DNA from: Bacteroidales bacterium
GTDB taxonomy: Bacteria; Bacteroidota; Bacteroidia; Bacteroidales; VadinHA17
Direction: 5' to 3'
Length of the DNA: 41,653 bases
Assembly (NCBI GenBank): GCA_025358455.1
Contig: JANYJP010000071.1
Coordinates: 1 to 41,653 of the forward strand
The notes beneath the pieces are model-generated. The model was not told where the DNA came from. It saw only the letters and a program-made list of their open reading frames with translations, and did no database searches. Position numbers and translations under genes: made by a program. Below are positions 1 to 8,301 of the stretch, piece after piece. Position 1 is the stretch's first letter. Every line of letters starts with the position of its first letter.

Positions 1-56
1 AATGCTTTGAGCTTTTCCGGATCAATCCTTAGAACAAATGGTTTTTTTTCACTCAT
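1..56 (-). CDS. Arc-like DNA-binding domain protein, N-terminal fragment
   Basis: Reading leftwards from an ATG at 54-56, the frame gives MSEKKPFVLRIDPEKLKA and then leaves the window. In Bacteroidota a roughly 50-aa Arc-type (ribbon-helix-helix) protein with the start MSEKKPFVLRID is usually encoded directly after an SPFH/Band 7 gene. That is the arrangement here: only 2 nt separate it from the SPFH stop codon. It was too short to be called by length, so the assignment rests on the recognised N-terminus and on context. The DNA-binding role is inferred from the family and cannot be seen in 18 residues. Confidence 0.7.
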   Translation of the reverse strand, partial: MSEKKPFVLRIDPEKLKA

Positions 57-58
57 CG

Positions 59-913
59 CTAATTATGCAAAGTACCTGTATTAACAATTGGGGTAACGTC
101 CTTATCGCCGCAAAGTACAACCATCAGATTGCTGACCATAGCAGCCTTTTTCTCTTCATCAAGCTCAACTATTTTCTTATTTGAAAGTTGTTCAAGTGCC
201 ATCTCAACCATAGATACAGCGCCTTCAACAATCTTAAACCTTGCCGATACAACTGCTGAAGCCTGCTGTCTCCGCAGCATCGCATTTGCAATTTCCTCGG
301 CGTAAGCAATGTAGTTGATACGGGCTTCAATGACATTAATACCTGCCATTTCAAGTCTTTCCTTTATTTCCCGCTCAAGTTCACGATTAACCTCTTCTCC
401 TCCGCTTCTAAGTGCGATTACTGCTTCATGGTCCTCAAAATTATCATAAGGATATAAACCTGCCAGCTTTCTGAGTGCCGCATCGCTCTGAACCAATACA
501 AAATGTTGAAAATCATCCACTTCAAATACAGATTTAAATGTATCTGCAACTTTCCATACCAATACTAAACCGATCTTTATCGGATTCCCGATTTTATCAT
601 TAACCTTAATAGGGTCACTGTTAAAGTTTCTGGCTCTAAGAGATATTATTCTCGTAATGTAGAAAGGATTTACCCAAAAGAATCCATTTTCTTTAATCGT
701 CCCCTTATAGGCTCCAAATAGTACCATCACCGATGAACTGTTGGGATTAACCACTTTAAATCCGGTGAGAGTAATAATAAATAGTAGGGTAAGAACAATT
801 CCCAGCCAGATTATTCCAAATGCAAATCCGGCAATTGCACCGCCAATAAACATGATAGCCATCAGCAGAGCTACATAACCCGATATGGGTTTTACAGAAA
901 ATTCCTGTTTCAT
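59..913 (-). CDS. SPFH domain / Band 7 family membrane protein
   Basis: 284-aa protein. The N-terminus has two hydrophobic stretches, about residues 13-33 and 35-52, which anchor it in the inner membrane. An SPFH (stomatin/prohibitin/flotillin/HflK) domain follows from about residue 53 to 200, with the typical VVNPNSSSVMVLFGAYKGT opening. A helical tail rich in Glu, Arg and Ala (about 160-235, including EEVNRELEREIKERLEMAGI) should oligomerise. Such proteins scaffold membrane microdomains or regulate membrane proteases; the specific partner is unknown. It is probably the first gene of an operon with the Arc-like gene, 2 nt downstream. A TATCTTTG promoter box and a perfect inverted repeat lie just upstream of the start. 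Confidence 0.9.
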   Translation of the reverse strand: MKQEFSVKPISGYVALLMAIMFIGGAIAGFAFGIIWLGIVLTLLFIITLTGFKVVNPNSSSVMVLFGAYKGTIKENGFFWVNPFYITRIISLRARNFNSDPIKVNDKIGNPIKIGLVLVWKVADTFKSVFEVDDFQHFVLVQSDAALRKLAGLYPYDNFEDHEAVIALRSGGEEVNRELEREIKERLEMAGINVIEARINYIAYAEEIANAMLRRQQASAVVSARFKIVEGAVSMVEMALEQLSNKKIVELDEEKKAAMVSNLMVVLCGDKDVTPIVNTGTLHN

Positions 914-920
914 TTTATAG

Positions 921-939
921 TGATATTAATTTAATATCA
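921..939. repeat. Perfect 8-bp inverted repeat upstream of SPFH gene
   Basis: TGATATTA-ATT-TAATATCA is a perfect 8-bp inverted repeat with a 3-nt centre. It sits between the predicted -7 box (940-947) and the SPFH start codon at 913, so it covers the expected transcription start. It could be an operator for a dimeric regulator or a weak hairpin in the 5' leader. No regulator can be named from sequence alone. Confidence 0.5.
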
Positions 940-971
940 CAAAGATATTATTTTAATTTTGAATAAAGCAA
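940..971 (-). promoter_or_regulatory. Predicted promoter of SPFH operon
   Basis: On the minus strand, TATCTTTG (940-947) matches the Bacteroidota -7 consensus TAnnTTTG exactly. A TTG lies upstream (969-971) with a 21-nt spacer, slightly longer than usual. The predicted start is near 933, about 20 nt before the ATG. Confidence 0.5.
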
Positions 972-1000
972 AAAAAACACAGGATAATTTCCTGTGTTTT
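970..1000 (-). terminator. Intrinsic terminator after the 94-aa gene
   Basis: An 11-bp perfect stem (AAAACACAGGA / TCCTGTGTTTT, arms 974-984 and 990-1000) with a 5-nt loop. On the minus strand it runs into a T tract (plus-strand A run 971-977). It begins 8 nt after the stop codon of the minus-strand gene at 1009, which supports that gene being transcribed. Confidence 0.8.
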
Positions 1001-1008
1001 AAATAATT

Positions 1009-1293
1009 TCAAACCTGCTTCCTGATTTTTTCTATCAGGGTCTTAGTCAAACCTTTTCCCGGAACAGCGTTAATATGCCCGAGAAGCGCTATCACATCAA
1101 TGAATTCAGAGTTAAATCCCCAGGCATCTTCGATTAAGTCTATGTCTTCAACTTTGATTTCCTGATATGAGAGAAAATGTGTAGAATTTAATCCCATAGG
1201 CTTCATAGCATTCATTTTATTTAAAAACGAGCCTACGACATAAATTATTGTATTAAATCGAAAAATCCTTTCTTGTCCCTGGTTATAGATCAT
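1009..1293 (-). CDS. Hypothetical protein, 94 aa
   Basis: I do not recognise this 94-aa protein. It has no signal peptide or membrane segment. The C-terminal two thirds is mixed acidic and hydrophobic (EIKVEDIDLIEDAWGF) and the end is basic (LIEKIRKQV). Internal methionines at residues 27 and 30 are alternative starts, and the N-terminal 26 residues look less conserved in character. Support for a real gene is the strong intrinsic terminator right after the stop and a TAGTTTTG promoter-like box upstream. It lies between the SPFH gene and the ECF sigma factor on the same strand. Confidence 0.55.
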   Translation of the reverse strand: MIYNQGQERIFRFNTIIYVVGSFLNKMNAMKPMGLNSTHFLSYQEIKVEDIDLIEDAWGFNSEFIDVIALLGHINAVPGKGLTKTLIEKIRKQV

Positions 1294-1362
1294 GTTACTT
1301 TAGGCGGTGAATAAATTCAACCATGACTTCTTCATGAAGTCAGGATGAACACCAAAAACAGA

Positions 1363-1370
1363 CAAAACTA
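1363..1370 (-). promoter_or_regulatory. Possible -7 promoter box for 94-aa gene
   Basis: TAGTTTTG on the minus strand fits TAnnTTTG and would start transcription near 1356, about 60 nt before the ATG at 1293. No convincing -33 TTG was found at the usual spacing. A 7-bp hairpin (TGACTTC/GAAGTCA, 1324-1342) lies in the resulting leader. Confidence 0.3.
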
Positions 1371-1374
1371 AAAC

Positions 1375-1962
1375 TTAATTCAGGGTCAGGCTGATATTTT
1401 TCTCCTCCATTAATTTTCTCATATTTATAAGGGCATATCTCATTCGGCCGAGAGCAGTATTAATACTTACTTCAGTGATCTCCGCGATCTCTCTGAAACT
1501 CAGACCGGCATAATGCCTGAGAATAACAACTTCTCTCTGATCGTCGGGGAGATGACTGATCATTTTTCTGACATCCTGATGAATCTGCCTTTTTACCATA
1601 TCGTCCTCGATATTATCTTCAGCGAAACGTTTCGAATTGAAAAGATCAGATTCATAGTTATCGCTTGATATGGTATTCATCTGTTTGATTCTTCGGAAAT
1701 GGTCAATAATCAGATTATGAGCGATACGCATTACCCATGAAAGAAATTTACCATTATCTGAATATTTCCCGGCTTTAACAGACTGAATAACCTTCAGAAA
1801 AGTATCCTGAAAGATATCTTCGGCCAATGCCTGATCGCGAATATAAAGACTTATATACGCGAAAACTTTGTTCTTATGACGGTGGATTAGCTTCTCAAAG
1901 CATGGTTGCTCACCTTTTATGAACCTCATTATCAGTTCATAATCGGAAATGGATTTATTCAT
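1375..1962 (-). CDS. ECF-type RNA polymerase sigma factor
   Basis: 195-aa sigma-70 family factor of the extracytoplasmic function group. Region 2 covers about residues 22-95 and contains the core-binding and -10 melting segment (AEDIFQDTFLKV, GKFLSWVMRIAHNLIIDHFRR). A linker of about 40 residues follows. Region 4 is at about 135-185, with the HTH that reads -35 elements (LPDDQREVVILRHYAGLSFREIAEITEVSINTALGRMRYA, in parts). It redirects RNA polymerase to a stress or envelope regulon. No anti-sigma factor gene is adjacent, so regulation may be transcriptional or the partner lies elsewhere. The gene is monocistronic or followed by the 94-aa gene, and is divergent from uvrA. Confidence 0.93.
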   Translation of the reverse strand: MNKSISDYELIMRFIKGEQPCFEKLIHRHKNKVFAYISLYIRDQALAEDIFQDTFLKVIQSVKAGKYSDNGKFLSWVMRIAHNLIIDHFRRIKQMNTISSDNYESDLFNSKRFAEDNIEDDMVKRQIHQDVRKMISHLPDDQREVVILRHYAGLSFREIAEITEVSINTALGRMRYALINMRKLMEEKNISLTLN

Positions 1963-2118
1963 AACTCACTCTTTTAATTAAGTTGAGTAGATATATCCTA
2001 TAGGCAATCCTCCTTTGATTTTAATTGGTTCATATTACAAAGAAAAGAAAAATTTTCTATTAAAAGTATTACTTTTACATTTTAACTGAATTTTAACATC
2101 TAATTTATAGTATCAGGT

Positions 2119-4902
2119 ATGGCTGGGAGCATTGAAATTAAAGGGGCCAGGGTGCATAATCTGAAAAATGTAAGTTTAAAAATACCCAGAAATAAACTTA
2201 TTGTAATCACGGGAGTTTCAGGTTCAGGAAAATCATCATTGGCATTCGATACAATATATGCAGAAGGGCAGAGAAGGTATGTTGAAAGCTTGTCAGCATA
2301 TGCACGTCAGTTTCTGGGAAGAATGAACAAGCCTGAGGTGGATTTTATTAATGGGATCCCTCCTGCCATTGCCATAGAGCAAAGAGTAAATTCCCGAAAC
2401 CCGCGATCAACTGTAGGCACTTCAACTGAGATATATGATTATATGCGTCTCCTGTTTGCAAGAATAGGAAGAACCTATTCCCCTGTATCAGGGAAGGAGG
2501 TTAAAAAGCATAGCGTTGACGATATTGTTAATTTCCTTGCATCTCTGGCTGAAGGAACTAAAGTAATTATAACATCTGCAGGAGAAATACCTGAAAATAT
2601 AAAAGTATCTGAATATTTTTCATTTCTGAATAAACAGGGATTCAGCCGGATTGAGGTTGAAGGTGAGTTGATAAAAATTGACGAATTAAAATCACATAAA
2701 GGGTTTAAGCCCGGACAGCAGGTTAATATAGTGATCGACAGGCTTGTCATTGGTCATGATTCAGATAGTTTCAGCAGAGCAGCCGACTCTGCCCAGACAG
2801 CTTTTCAAACCGGAAAAGGTTATTGTCAGGTAATAGTACCTGATAATAGCGGGATTAAAAGGGAAAGTTTTTCTAATAAATTTGAAGAAGACGGAATCCT
2901 GTTTGAAGAACCAACCGAATATTTATTCAGCTTCAACAATCCTTTGGGAGCATGTCCTGTTTGTGAAGGATATAGCAAGATTATCGGCATTGATGAAAAT
3001 CTGGTCATTCCTAATCAAAATCTTTCAGTTTATGAGGATGCAATAGTCTGCTGGAAAGGTGAAACAATGAAGAAATGGAAGGAAAGGCTCATTGAAAGTG
3101 CAGAACTCTTTGACTTTCCGATACATAAACCCATTTACCAGCTTACTGATGAACAGAAGGCTCTTCTCTGGAAAGGAAATAAATATTTTTACGGAATTGA
3201 TCGTTTCTTTCTCCATCTTGAAGAAAAAAAATTTAAAATCCAGTACCGGGTGTTATTAAGCCGGTATCGTGGAAAAACAATATGTCCGGAATGTAAAGGA
3301 TCAAGGTTAAGGAAAGAGGCTGGTTATGTTAAAGTATCCGGATATTCAATCCAGGATTTAGTTTCAGTTCCTGTTGGGAAGTTATATGAGATATTATCCG
3401 GAATTGAGCTGAATGAAACTGATTCAAAAGTTGCTGAAAGACTTTTAAAAGAAATTACAGTAAGGTTGAGGTTCCTGATTGAAGTCGGGTTGCCATATCT
3501 TACACTCGACCGCATCTCTTCAACATTATCAGGCGGAGAATCACAAAGGATAAATCTTTCCACATCCCTGGGCAGTAATCTGGTGGGTTCAATGTACATT
3601 CTCGATGAACCGAGTATAGGTCTTCATCCCCGCGATACAAACCTACTGATTACAGTTCTCAAAGAACTCAGGGATCTTGGAAATTCCGTCCTGGTAGTCG
3701 AACACGAGGAAGAGATAATCAGGGCTGCAGACCAGATAATTGATCTTGGTCCGGAGGCAGGCAGGCTTGGAGGTGAAATAGTGTATCAGGGGGGCCTTGA
3801 TCTGACAACTGCCAACAAATCTCTTACTGCAGGTTATCTCAGTGGCCGGCTGACAGTACCTGTACCTAAGTCAAGAAGAAAATGGAACAGCTATATCGAA
3901 ATAAAAGGAGCCAGGGAAAATAATCTTAAGGATATCGATGTAAAATTCCCTCTTCATATAATTACCTCTGTTACCGGGGTAAGCGGGTCGGGGAAATCCA
4001 GTCTCGTATCGGATATCCTCTATAAAGTATTGTCAAACAGGATCAATGGGAATAACCTTAAACCCGGTCAGTTCAGAGATATTACAGGTGATATTTCGGG
4101 TTTAACAGGTATTGAGCTCGTCGATCAGAATCCTATAGGCAGGTCGAGCAGGTCAAACCCTGTAACTTATCTTAAGGCTTATGATGAGATACGAAAGCTG
4201 TATTCCGAGTTACAGGCTTCAGTGCAGAATAATTTTAAGGCATCGCATTTCTCATTTAATATTGAAGGTGGCCGCTGTGAAGAGTGTCAGGGTGAAGGAA
4301 TAATAAGGGTAGAAATGCAATTCATGGCTGATGTGGAACTAACCTGTGAAAATTGTAAAGGGATGAGATTCCGGAAAGATATTCTTGAGGTGAAATATCA
4401 TGGAAAGAATATCTATGACATGCTTGAGATGACGATCGATGAAGCAATTGATTTTTTCAATGCACATCCGGGAAAGAATGAGAAAAGAATTGTAGAAAAG
4501 CTTAAACCACTATCGGATGTAGGACTGGGCTATATCAAAATGGGGCAATCGTCAAGTACGCTTTCAGGCGGAGAGAGTCAAAGGGTAAAACTTGCATACT
4601 TTCTGAGTCAGGAACGTGGTAGCGGACATATCTTATTTATATTCGATGAGCCTACCACAGGATTGCATTTTCATGATATAAATAAATTACTGAAATCAAT
4701 AAATGCTCTTGTTGATCATGGTCATTCTGTGATACTTATTGAGCATAACCAGGAAGTAATAAAGAGCTCCGACTGGGTCATCGACCTTGGACCTGAAGGC
4801 GGTGAAGACGGAGGCATGATTATTTTTGAGGGGAAGCCTGAAGATCTGGCAAAATGCAAAGAATCATACACCGGAAAATACCTGGCCTCCAAGCTTGCAT
4901 GA
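2119..4902 (+). CDS. uvrA: Excinuclease ABC subunit UvrA (variant lacking one zinc CxxC)
   Basis: 927-aa UvrA, the damage-recognition ATPase of nucleotide excision repair, close to the usual length of about 940. There are two ABC ATPase halves. Walker A GVSGSGKSS is near residue 33 and again near 625 in the second half. Signature LSGGESQR occurs in both halves, with Walker B YILDEPSIGLH and FIFDEPTTGLH. The C-terminal zinc module CEEC...CENC is intact. In the first insertion module only the second Cys pair (C279, C282) is present; the pair expected about 25 residues earlier (E. coli Cys253/256) is replaced by FEEDGI. Bacteroidota often carry two UvrA proteins, so this may be the second paralogue. 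It is monocistronic and convergent with the next gene. Confidence 0.95.
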   Translation: MAGSIEIKGARVHNLKNVSLKIPRNKLIVITGVSGSGKSSLAFDTIYAEGQRRYVESLSAYARQFLGRMNKPEVDFINGIPPAIAIEQRVNSRNPRSTVGTSTEIYDYMRLLFARIGRTYSPVSGKEVKKHSVDDIVNFLASLAEGTKVIITSAGEIPENIKVSEYFSFLNKQGFSRIEVEGELIKIDELKSHKGFKPGQQVNIVIDRLVIGHDSDSFSRAADSAQTAFQTGKGYCQVIVPDNSGIKRESFSNKFEEDGILFEEPTEYLFSFNNPLGACPVCEGYSKIIGIDENLVIPNQNLSVYEDAIVCWKGETMKKWKERLIESAELFDFPIHKPIYQLTDEQKALLWKGNKYFYGIDRFFLHLEEKKFKIQYRVLLSRYRGKTICPECKGSRLRKEAGYVKVSGYSIQDLVSVPVGKLYEILSGIELNETDSKVAERLLKEITVRLRFLIEVGLPYLTLDRISSTLSGGESQRINLSTSLGSNLVGSMYILDEPSIGLHPRDTNLLITVLKELRDLGNSVLVVEHEEEIIRAADQIIDLGPEAGRLGGEIVYQGGLDLTTANKSLTAGYLSGRLTVPVPKSRRKWNSYIEIKGARENNLKDIDVKFPLHIITSVTGVSGSGKSSLVSDILYKVLSNRINGNNLKPGQFRDITGDISGLTGIELVDQNPIGRSSRSNPVTYLKAYDEIRKLYSELQASVQNNFKASHFSFNIEGGRCEECQGEGIIRVEMQFMADVELTCENCKGMRFRKDILEVKYHGKNIYDMLEMTIDEAIDFFNAHPGKNEKRIVEKLKPLSDVGLGYIKMGQSSSTLSGGESQRVKLAYFLSQERGSGHILFIFDEPTTGLHFHDINKLLKSINALVDHGHSVILIEHNQEVIKSSDWVIDLGPEGGEDGGMIIFEGKPEDLAKCKESYTGKYLASKLA

Positions 4903-4919
4903 TATACACGATATAAGAA

Positions 4920-4941
4920 AGGACGTGCCGCGACACGTCCT
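4920..4941. terminator. Bidirectional terminator hairpin
   Basis: AGGACGTG / CACGTCCT forms a perfect 8-bp GC-rich stem with a 6-nt loop between the convergent uvrA and the exported-protein gene. On the minus strand the stem is followed by TTTCTTAT. The plus side has no T tract, so it is best for the minus-strand genes. Confidence 0.6.
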
Positions 4942-4968
4942 AACAAATCAATTCATATGAAGTAATTT

Positions 4969-5412
4969 CTATTTTTTCATTTTGAATCCAAACATAATAG
5001 CAACACAACCACTTGCAGGAGTATCGCCAGGCTTATTGAATGACGAAACCTTAATAACCAGTTTAAGCTGCTGGCTTGCCTGAAGTTTAAAGTCCCATGT
5101 TTTTGCAAAGTTTGCATCCTTATTTGAATAGAGCACATTTTTATCTGAATCGAGAACTCTAAACTCTACATTCGGAAGTTTATCCTCACCGCAAATGGCA
5201 ACCCTGTATTCCATATCTGAATAGAAGGTTTTATATAGTTCAGCCTCTTCACCTTCGACAAGTATTGCAGCGTGATAATTTCCATCATGCGTATATGTTC
5301 CCAGTTCAGGAAGACAAACCTTCTTGGCAAATGCTTTACATTGGCCATTCATATTCAAAGATGTGCCGAATATTAACAATGCCAGGATCGGGATTATTTT
5401 GAGTATTCTCAT
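4969..5412 (-). CDS. Exported hypothetical protein, 147 aa
   Basis: A Sec signal peptide is clear: MRILKIIPILALLIFGTSLN with likely cleavage near NGQ (about residue 23). The mature part of about 124 aa is rich in beta-type sequence, with three early Cys residues (about 25, 32 and later CGED, SGC) that could form disulfides in the periplasm. I do not recognise a family. The content (AELYKTFYSDMEYRVAICGE, and VLDSDKNVLYSN) suggests a small beta-sandwich binding module. It lies 8 nt after the lipoprotein gene on the same strand, so the two are almost certainly co-transcribed and may act together at the envelope. Confidence 0.75.
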   Translation of the reverse strand: MRILKIIPILALLIFGTSLNMNGQCKAFAKKVCLPELGTYTHDGNYHAAILVEGEEAELYKTFYSDMEYRVAICGEDKLPNVEFRVLDSDKNVLYSNKDANFAKTWDFKLQASQQLKLVIKVSSFNKPGDTPASGCVAIMFGFKMKK

Positions 5413-5420
5413 AGCCGTAA

Positions 5421-6341
5421 TTATTTTATGAATGTATTTCTAATCTCTGCAACTGTTGTGGCAAGTTCTTTGAATACTGCAGGAGTCATATCTGTTTTAA
5501 CATCTGACTTAAGCATTGTAGTATTAGTGGCCTTGTCATATACGGGTCGTACCTTTGAGGTTGTGATCGTAATTTTGTCAAAGACTATTTTCAGCTTATT
5601 AACCTGAACCATTAATTCGTCTACCGCAGGGTTACCTTTGCTGCTTTCCAGGAGATTAAGAAGAATGCCAATTGAAAGTTTCTGATCTATTATTCTTCCA
5701 ACCAGTTTATTGCCGTTAAAGTCATTCATATCAACCAGCTGTGTAGATATATATAATCCTTCAAACCAGCCACCTACAAGTACCATTGCTGCTACTGCAG
5801 GCTGACCGTTATCTTCAAGATACGAATTCGAGTTCATAAATGTCTCACTAACTATCTCCATAATTACTTCGCTATTATTTATATTCTCTTCGAGTTTGTC
5901 TATGGTCGACTGGTCAATAGCTTTAAGTATCCCGAGACCGTCCGCCATTTTTTTGGCTGAATTCATATAATCTATAATAAGCTGAGTCTGTTCGTAAAGG
6001 CTGGCAAAACTTAAATCGCAGGTATAAATACCAAGATTGAGAGCCATACTTTTACTAGTTACATAAGTATTGACATTACCAACAGGGTTAAGCAGGGCTT
6101 CATCAAACCTGGCACCGGCAGATTTAATAAGCATTGCTGATTCGAGTGGAGAGGGCAAAGCATTAAATATTTTTTCTGCCTGCTTAATATCCTCATAAAC
6201 AGTTTTTGTGTCCTTAGGAGGCTCCATTTTAGCATCTTCCTTTGTCGGTTTTGTACCTCCCGAATTACAGCCGATAAGCAGACTGGTTAAAAGAAAAACT
6301 ATCATTAAGATCCCTGAACTGATTCCATATTTCTTATTCAT
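5421..6341 (-). CDS. Lipoprotein of unknown function, 306 aa
   Basis: 306 aa with a lipoprotein signal peptide: a hydrophobic stretch ends in the lipobox LLIG-C (Cys at about 25), followed by a flexible NSGGTKPTKEDAK linker. The mature domain is largely alpha-helical, with repeated MN/LN/LxxLE helices and no enzyme motif that I can see. Its all-helical character and the conserved-looking VNTYVTSKSMALNLGIYTCDLSFASLY stretch suggest a Bacteroidota-specific periplasmic-facing protein. It is the first gene of a two-gene operon with the 147-aa exported protein. Function unknown. Confidence 0.8.
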   Translation of the reverse strand: MNKKYGISSGILMIVFLLTSLLIGCNSGGTKPTKEDAKMEPPKDTKTVYEDIKQAEKIFNALPSPLESAMLIKSAGARFDEALLNPVGNVNTYVTSKSMALNLGIYTCDLSFASLYEQTQLIIDYMNSAKKMADGLGILKAIDQSTIDKLEENINNSEVIMEIVSETFMNSNSYLEDNGQPAVAAMVLVGGWFEGLYISTQLVDMNDFNGNKLVGRIIDQKLSIGILLNLLESSKGNPAVDELMVQVNKLKIVFDKITITTSKVRPVYDKATNTTMLKSDVKTDMTPAVFKELATTVAEIRNTFIK

Positions 6342-6435
6342 GATTAAAATATTTAAGTGTCCTGCCTAATTCCGGACTAAATTAGTATAATATTTTTATT
6401 TTTCAAAAAGGGTTTTAAGTAATTGATGGTATTTC

Positions 6436-6443
6436 TAACTTTG
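6436..6443 (+). promoter_or_regulatory. Isolated TAACTTTG box on plus strand
   Basis: An exact TAnnTTTG match pointing rightwards in the gap between two minus-strand genes. The only gene-like object downstream is a 43-codon open frame (6471-6602, TTG start). No TTG at the right spacing was found, so this may be chance. Confidence 0.2.
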
Positions 6444-6611
6444 CCAAAACCTTTTTAGGGTGCCATCGCCTTGCTAACTGAATTTTTTGATCATGCCAAT
6501 ATATTTCCGGCAAGAAAAAGCCCTCTATCTCCCATCAACCAAAAGACGCCACTTATTCCGGAATTAATTTCAATCCCTGACGGAGAAGCAGCTGAATTGT
6601 AATTTATTGTT

Positions 6612-7589
6612 TTAATCCACTGAGGAAAAATATTTCATAAACTGCGTCCTCTCAAAAACGCCGGGCTTTTGGTAATTTAGCCAATTCAGCTTACCTCTGA
6701 AGTCACTTATGCTTTTAAAGTTATTTTTAGTCATCCATTCACTTATCTGCTGGTTCATTACTTTCAAAAAAGGCAACCCTTTCTGATACAAAACCGAACA
6801 GACCTGAACTGTATCAGCTCCGGCAAGAAGGTATTTAATAACATCCTCTCCACTATTGACCCCCGTTGATGCTGAGATATTTATTTTAATATCCTGTGCA
6901 CTTGCCATAGCTATCCATCTGAGAATATACCTTTTTTCATCTCCGTTGCTGAATACAGACGCAGGAACAATTTCCATACTGTTAATATCAATATCAGGTT
7001 CATAAAACCTGTTGAACATAACAACCCCCTCAACACCACGCATATAAAATTGGTCAATCATATATAAGATGTTGGAAAATCTGAAACCAATCTTTAAAGC
7101 AATTGGAATTGATATTTTATCTTTAAGCCTTTCAATCAGGTCAAAGTAGATTTTCTCAGAATCGGCAGCAGATTTTTTTCTGTCGAGTGGCATAAAAAAA
7201 ACATTGATTTCAAGAGCATCTGCCCCTGAATCTGCAATATTTTTAGCAAAATCAGTCCACCCTCTGGATGAGAAGCAGTTAATACTTGGAATAACGGGTA
7301 TTCCGAGAGTTTTCTTTGCTTTTACGATCAGATTAAGGTATTCTTCCACAGAATGCGATTTAGTATACCAGGCAATATAGTCATCAGCTTCCGGAAAACC
7401 GGCTGATGTATCCAACGCACTGATATGATACATTATCTGCTCTTCAAAAAGTGATTTCAATACAACAGCACCAGCACCGTTCTCTTCGGCCACTCTGAGG
7501 TTTTCAATTGTTGATGTAAGCCGGCTGCTGCTTACAATAACCGGACTTTTCAAGTTAAGACCCAGGTAGCTGGTAGACAAATTTTTCAT
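6612..7589 (-). CDS. Dihydroorotate dehydrogenase-like protein
   Basis: 325-aa TIM-barrel flavoprotein of the dihydroorotate dehydrogenase-like subgroup. Typical features are the N-terminal YLGLNLKSPVIVSSSRLT, EENGAGAVVLKSLFEEQI, PSINCFSSRGW and the C-terminal phosphate-binding region ISASTGVNSGEDVIKYLLAGADTVQVCS, which should hold FMN. The family as I know it keeps the FMN site but lacks some pyrD catalytic residues. It is therefore probably not the pyrimidine-pathway enzyme, and true pyrD would be elsewhere. It is the last gene of the serC-serA-DUF1015-yggS run, 17 nt after yggS. Its substrate is unknown. Confidence 0.85.
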   Translation of the reverse strand: MKNLSTSYLGLNLKSPVIVSSSRLTSTIENLRVAEENGAGAVVLKSLFEEQIMYHISALDTSAGFPEADDYIAWYTKSHSVEEYLNLIVKAKKTLGIPVIPSINCFSSRGWTDFAKNIADSGADALEINVFFMPLDRKKSAADSEKIYFDLIERLKDKISIPIALKIGFRFSNILYMIDQFYMRGVEGVVMFNRFYEPDIDINSMEIVPASVFSNGDEKRYILRWIAMASAQDIKINISASTGVNSGEDVIKYLLAGADTVQVCSVLYQKGLPFLKVMNQQISEWMTKNNFKSISDFRGKLNWLNYQKPGVFERTQFMKYFSSVD

Positions 7590-7606
7590 TCTTAAAAATC
7601 ATTTAT

Positions 7607-8275
7607 TTATTTTCGTTCTCCGAATATCAGGCTTCCTACCCGTATCATCGTGCTTCCTTCTTCGATGGCAATCTCATAATCACCCGACATACCCATTGAA
7701 ATCTCATTAAAATGTATTTTGCCGATAAAATATTTGTCTTTAAGGATTTTAAAACATTCTGACAGATTAACAAATTCCCTTCTTACCTGGTTCATATCTG
7801 AAGTATAAGTCGCCATTCCCATAACGCCGCATAGCCTTACATTGTTCAGAATTTTAAATCCGGGTGATTCAATTACATCAGATAACTCCTTCAGATTAAA
7901 TCCGAATTTTGTCTCCTCGTGCGCGATATGTATCTGTAAAAGGCAATCAACGACTCTGTTAATCTTAAAAGCTTCTGAGTTTACAATTGATAAAAGTTTG
8001 AGAGAATCTATCGACTGTATCATGGTTATGAACGGAACGATAATTTTTACTTTATTAGTCTGTAGATGACCTATCAGATGCCATTCAACGTCATTTGGGA
8101 GAAGATCTTTCTTGTCAAGTATTTCCTGAACCCTGTTTTCTCCGAAACGTCTCTGGCCAGAGTTGTATGCCTCAACGATATCAGTTACCGGTCTCGTTTT
8201 TGAAACAGCAATTAACTTCACAGATGCTGGAATACGCGATTTCAAATAGTTTAAGTTCCCTACTATACCTGACAT
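7607..8275 (-). CDS. yggS: YggS family PLP homeostasis protein
   Basis: 222-aa single-domain alanine-racemase-fold PLP-binding protein (PLPBP/YggS/PROSC family). The PLP lysine is K26 in LIAVSKTRP. Family motifs FGENRVQE, WHLIGHLQTNK, and SMGMSGDYEIAIEEGSTMIRVG near the end are all present. It has no known catalytic activity; the family buffers PLP and affects amino-acid metabolism. Its place downstream of serC, a PLP enzyme, fits. A 26-nt gap separates it from the upstream DUF1015 gene, and the downstream gene starts 17 nt after its stop. Confidence 0.95.
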   Translation of the reverse strand: MSGIVGNLNYLKSRIPASVKLIAVSKTRPVTDIVEAYNSGQRRFGENRVQEILDKKDLLPNDVEWHLIGHLQTNKVKIIVPFITMIQSIDSLKLLSIVNSEAFKINRVVDCLLQIHIAHEETKFGFNLKELSDVIESPGFKILNNVRLCGVMGMATYTSDMNQVRREFVNLSECFKILKDKYFIGKIHFNEISMGMSGDYEIAIEEGSTMIRVGSLIFGERK

Positions 8276-8301
8276 GTGCGGTCAATTATTAAAATATAAT
8301 A

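Noticed and set aside
1324-1342. Hairpin TGACTTC/GAAGTCA as terminator of the sigma factor gene
   Set aside because: No T tract follows on the minus strand and the stem is only 7 bp.
2475-3599. Minus-strand open frames inside uvrA
   Set aside because: They are antisense shadows of a well-conserved coding sequence, with no start context or family features.
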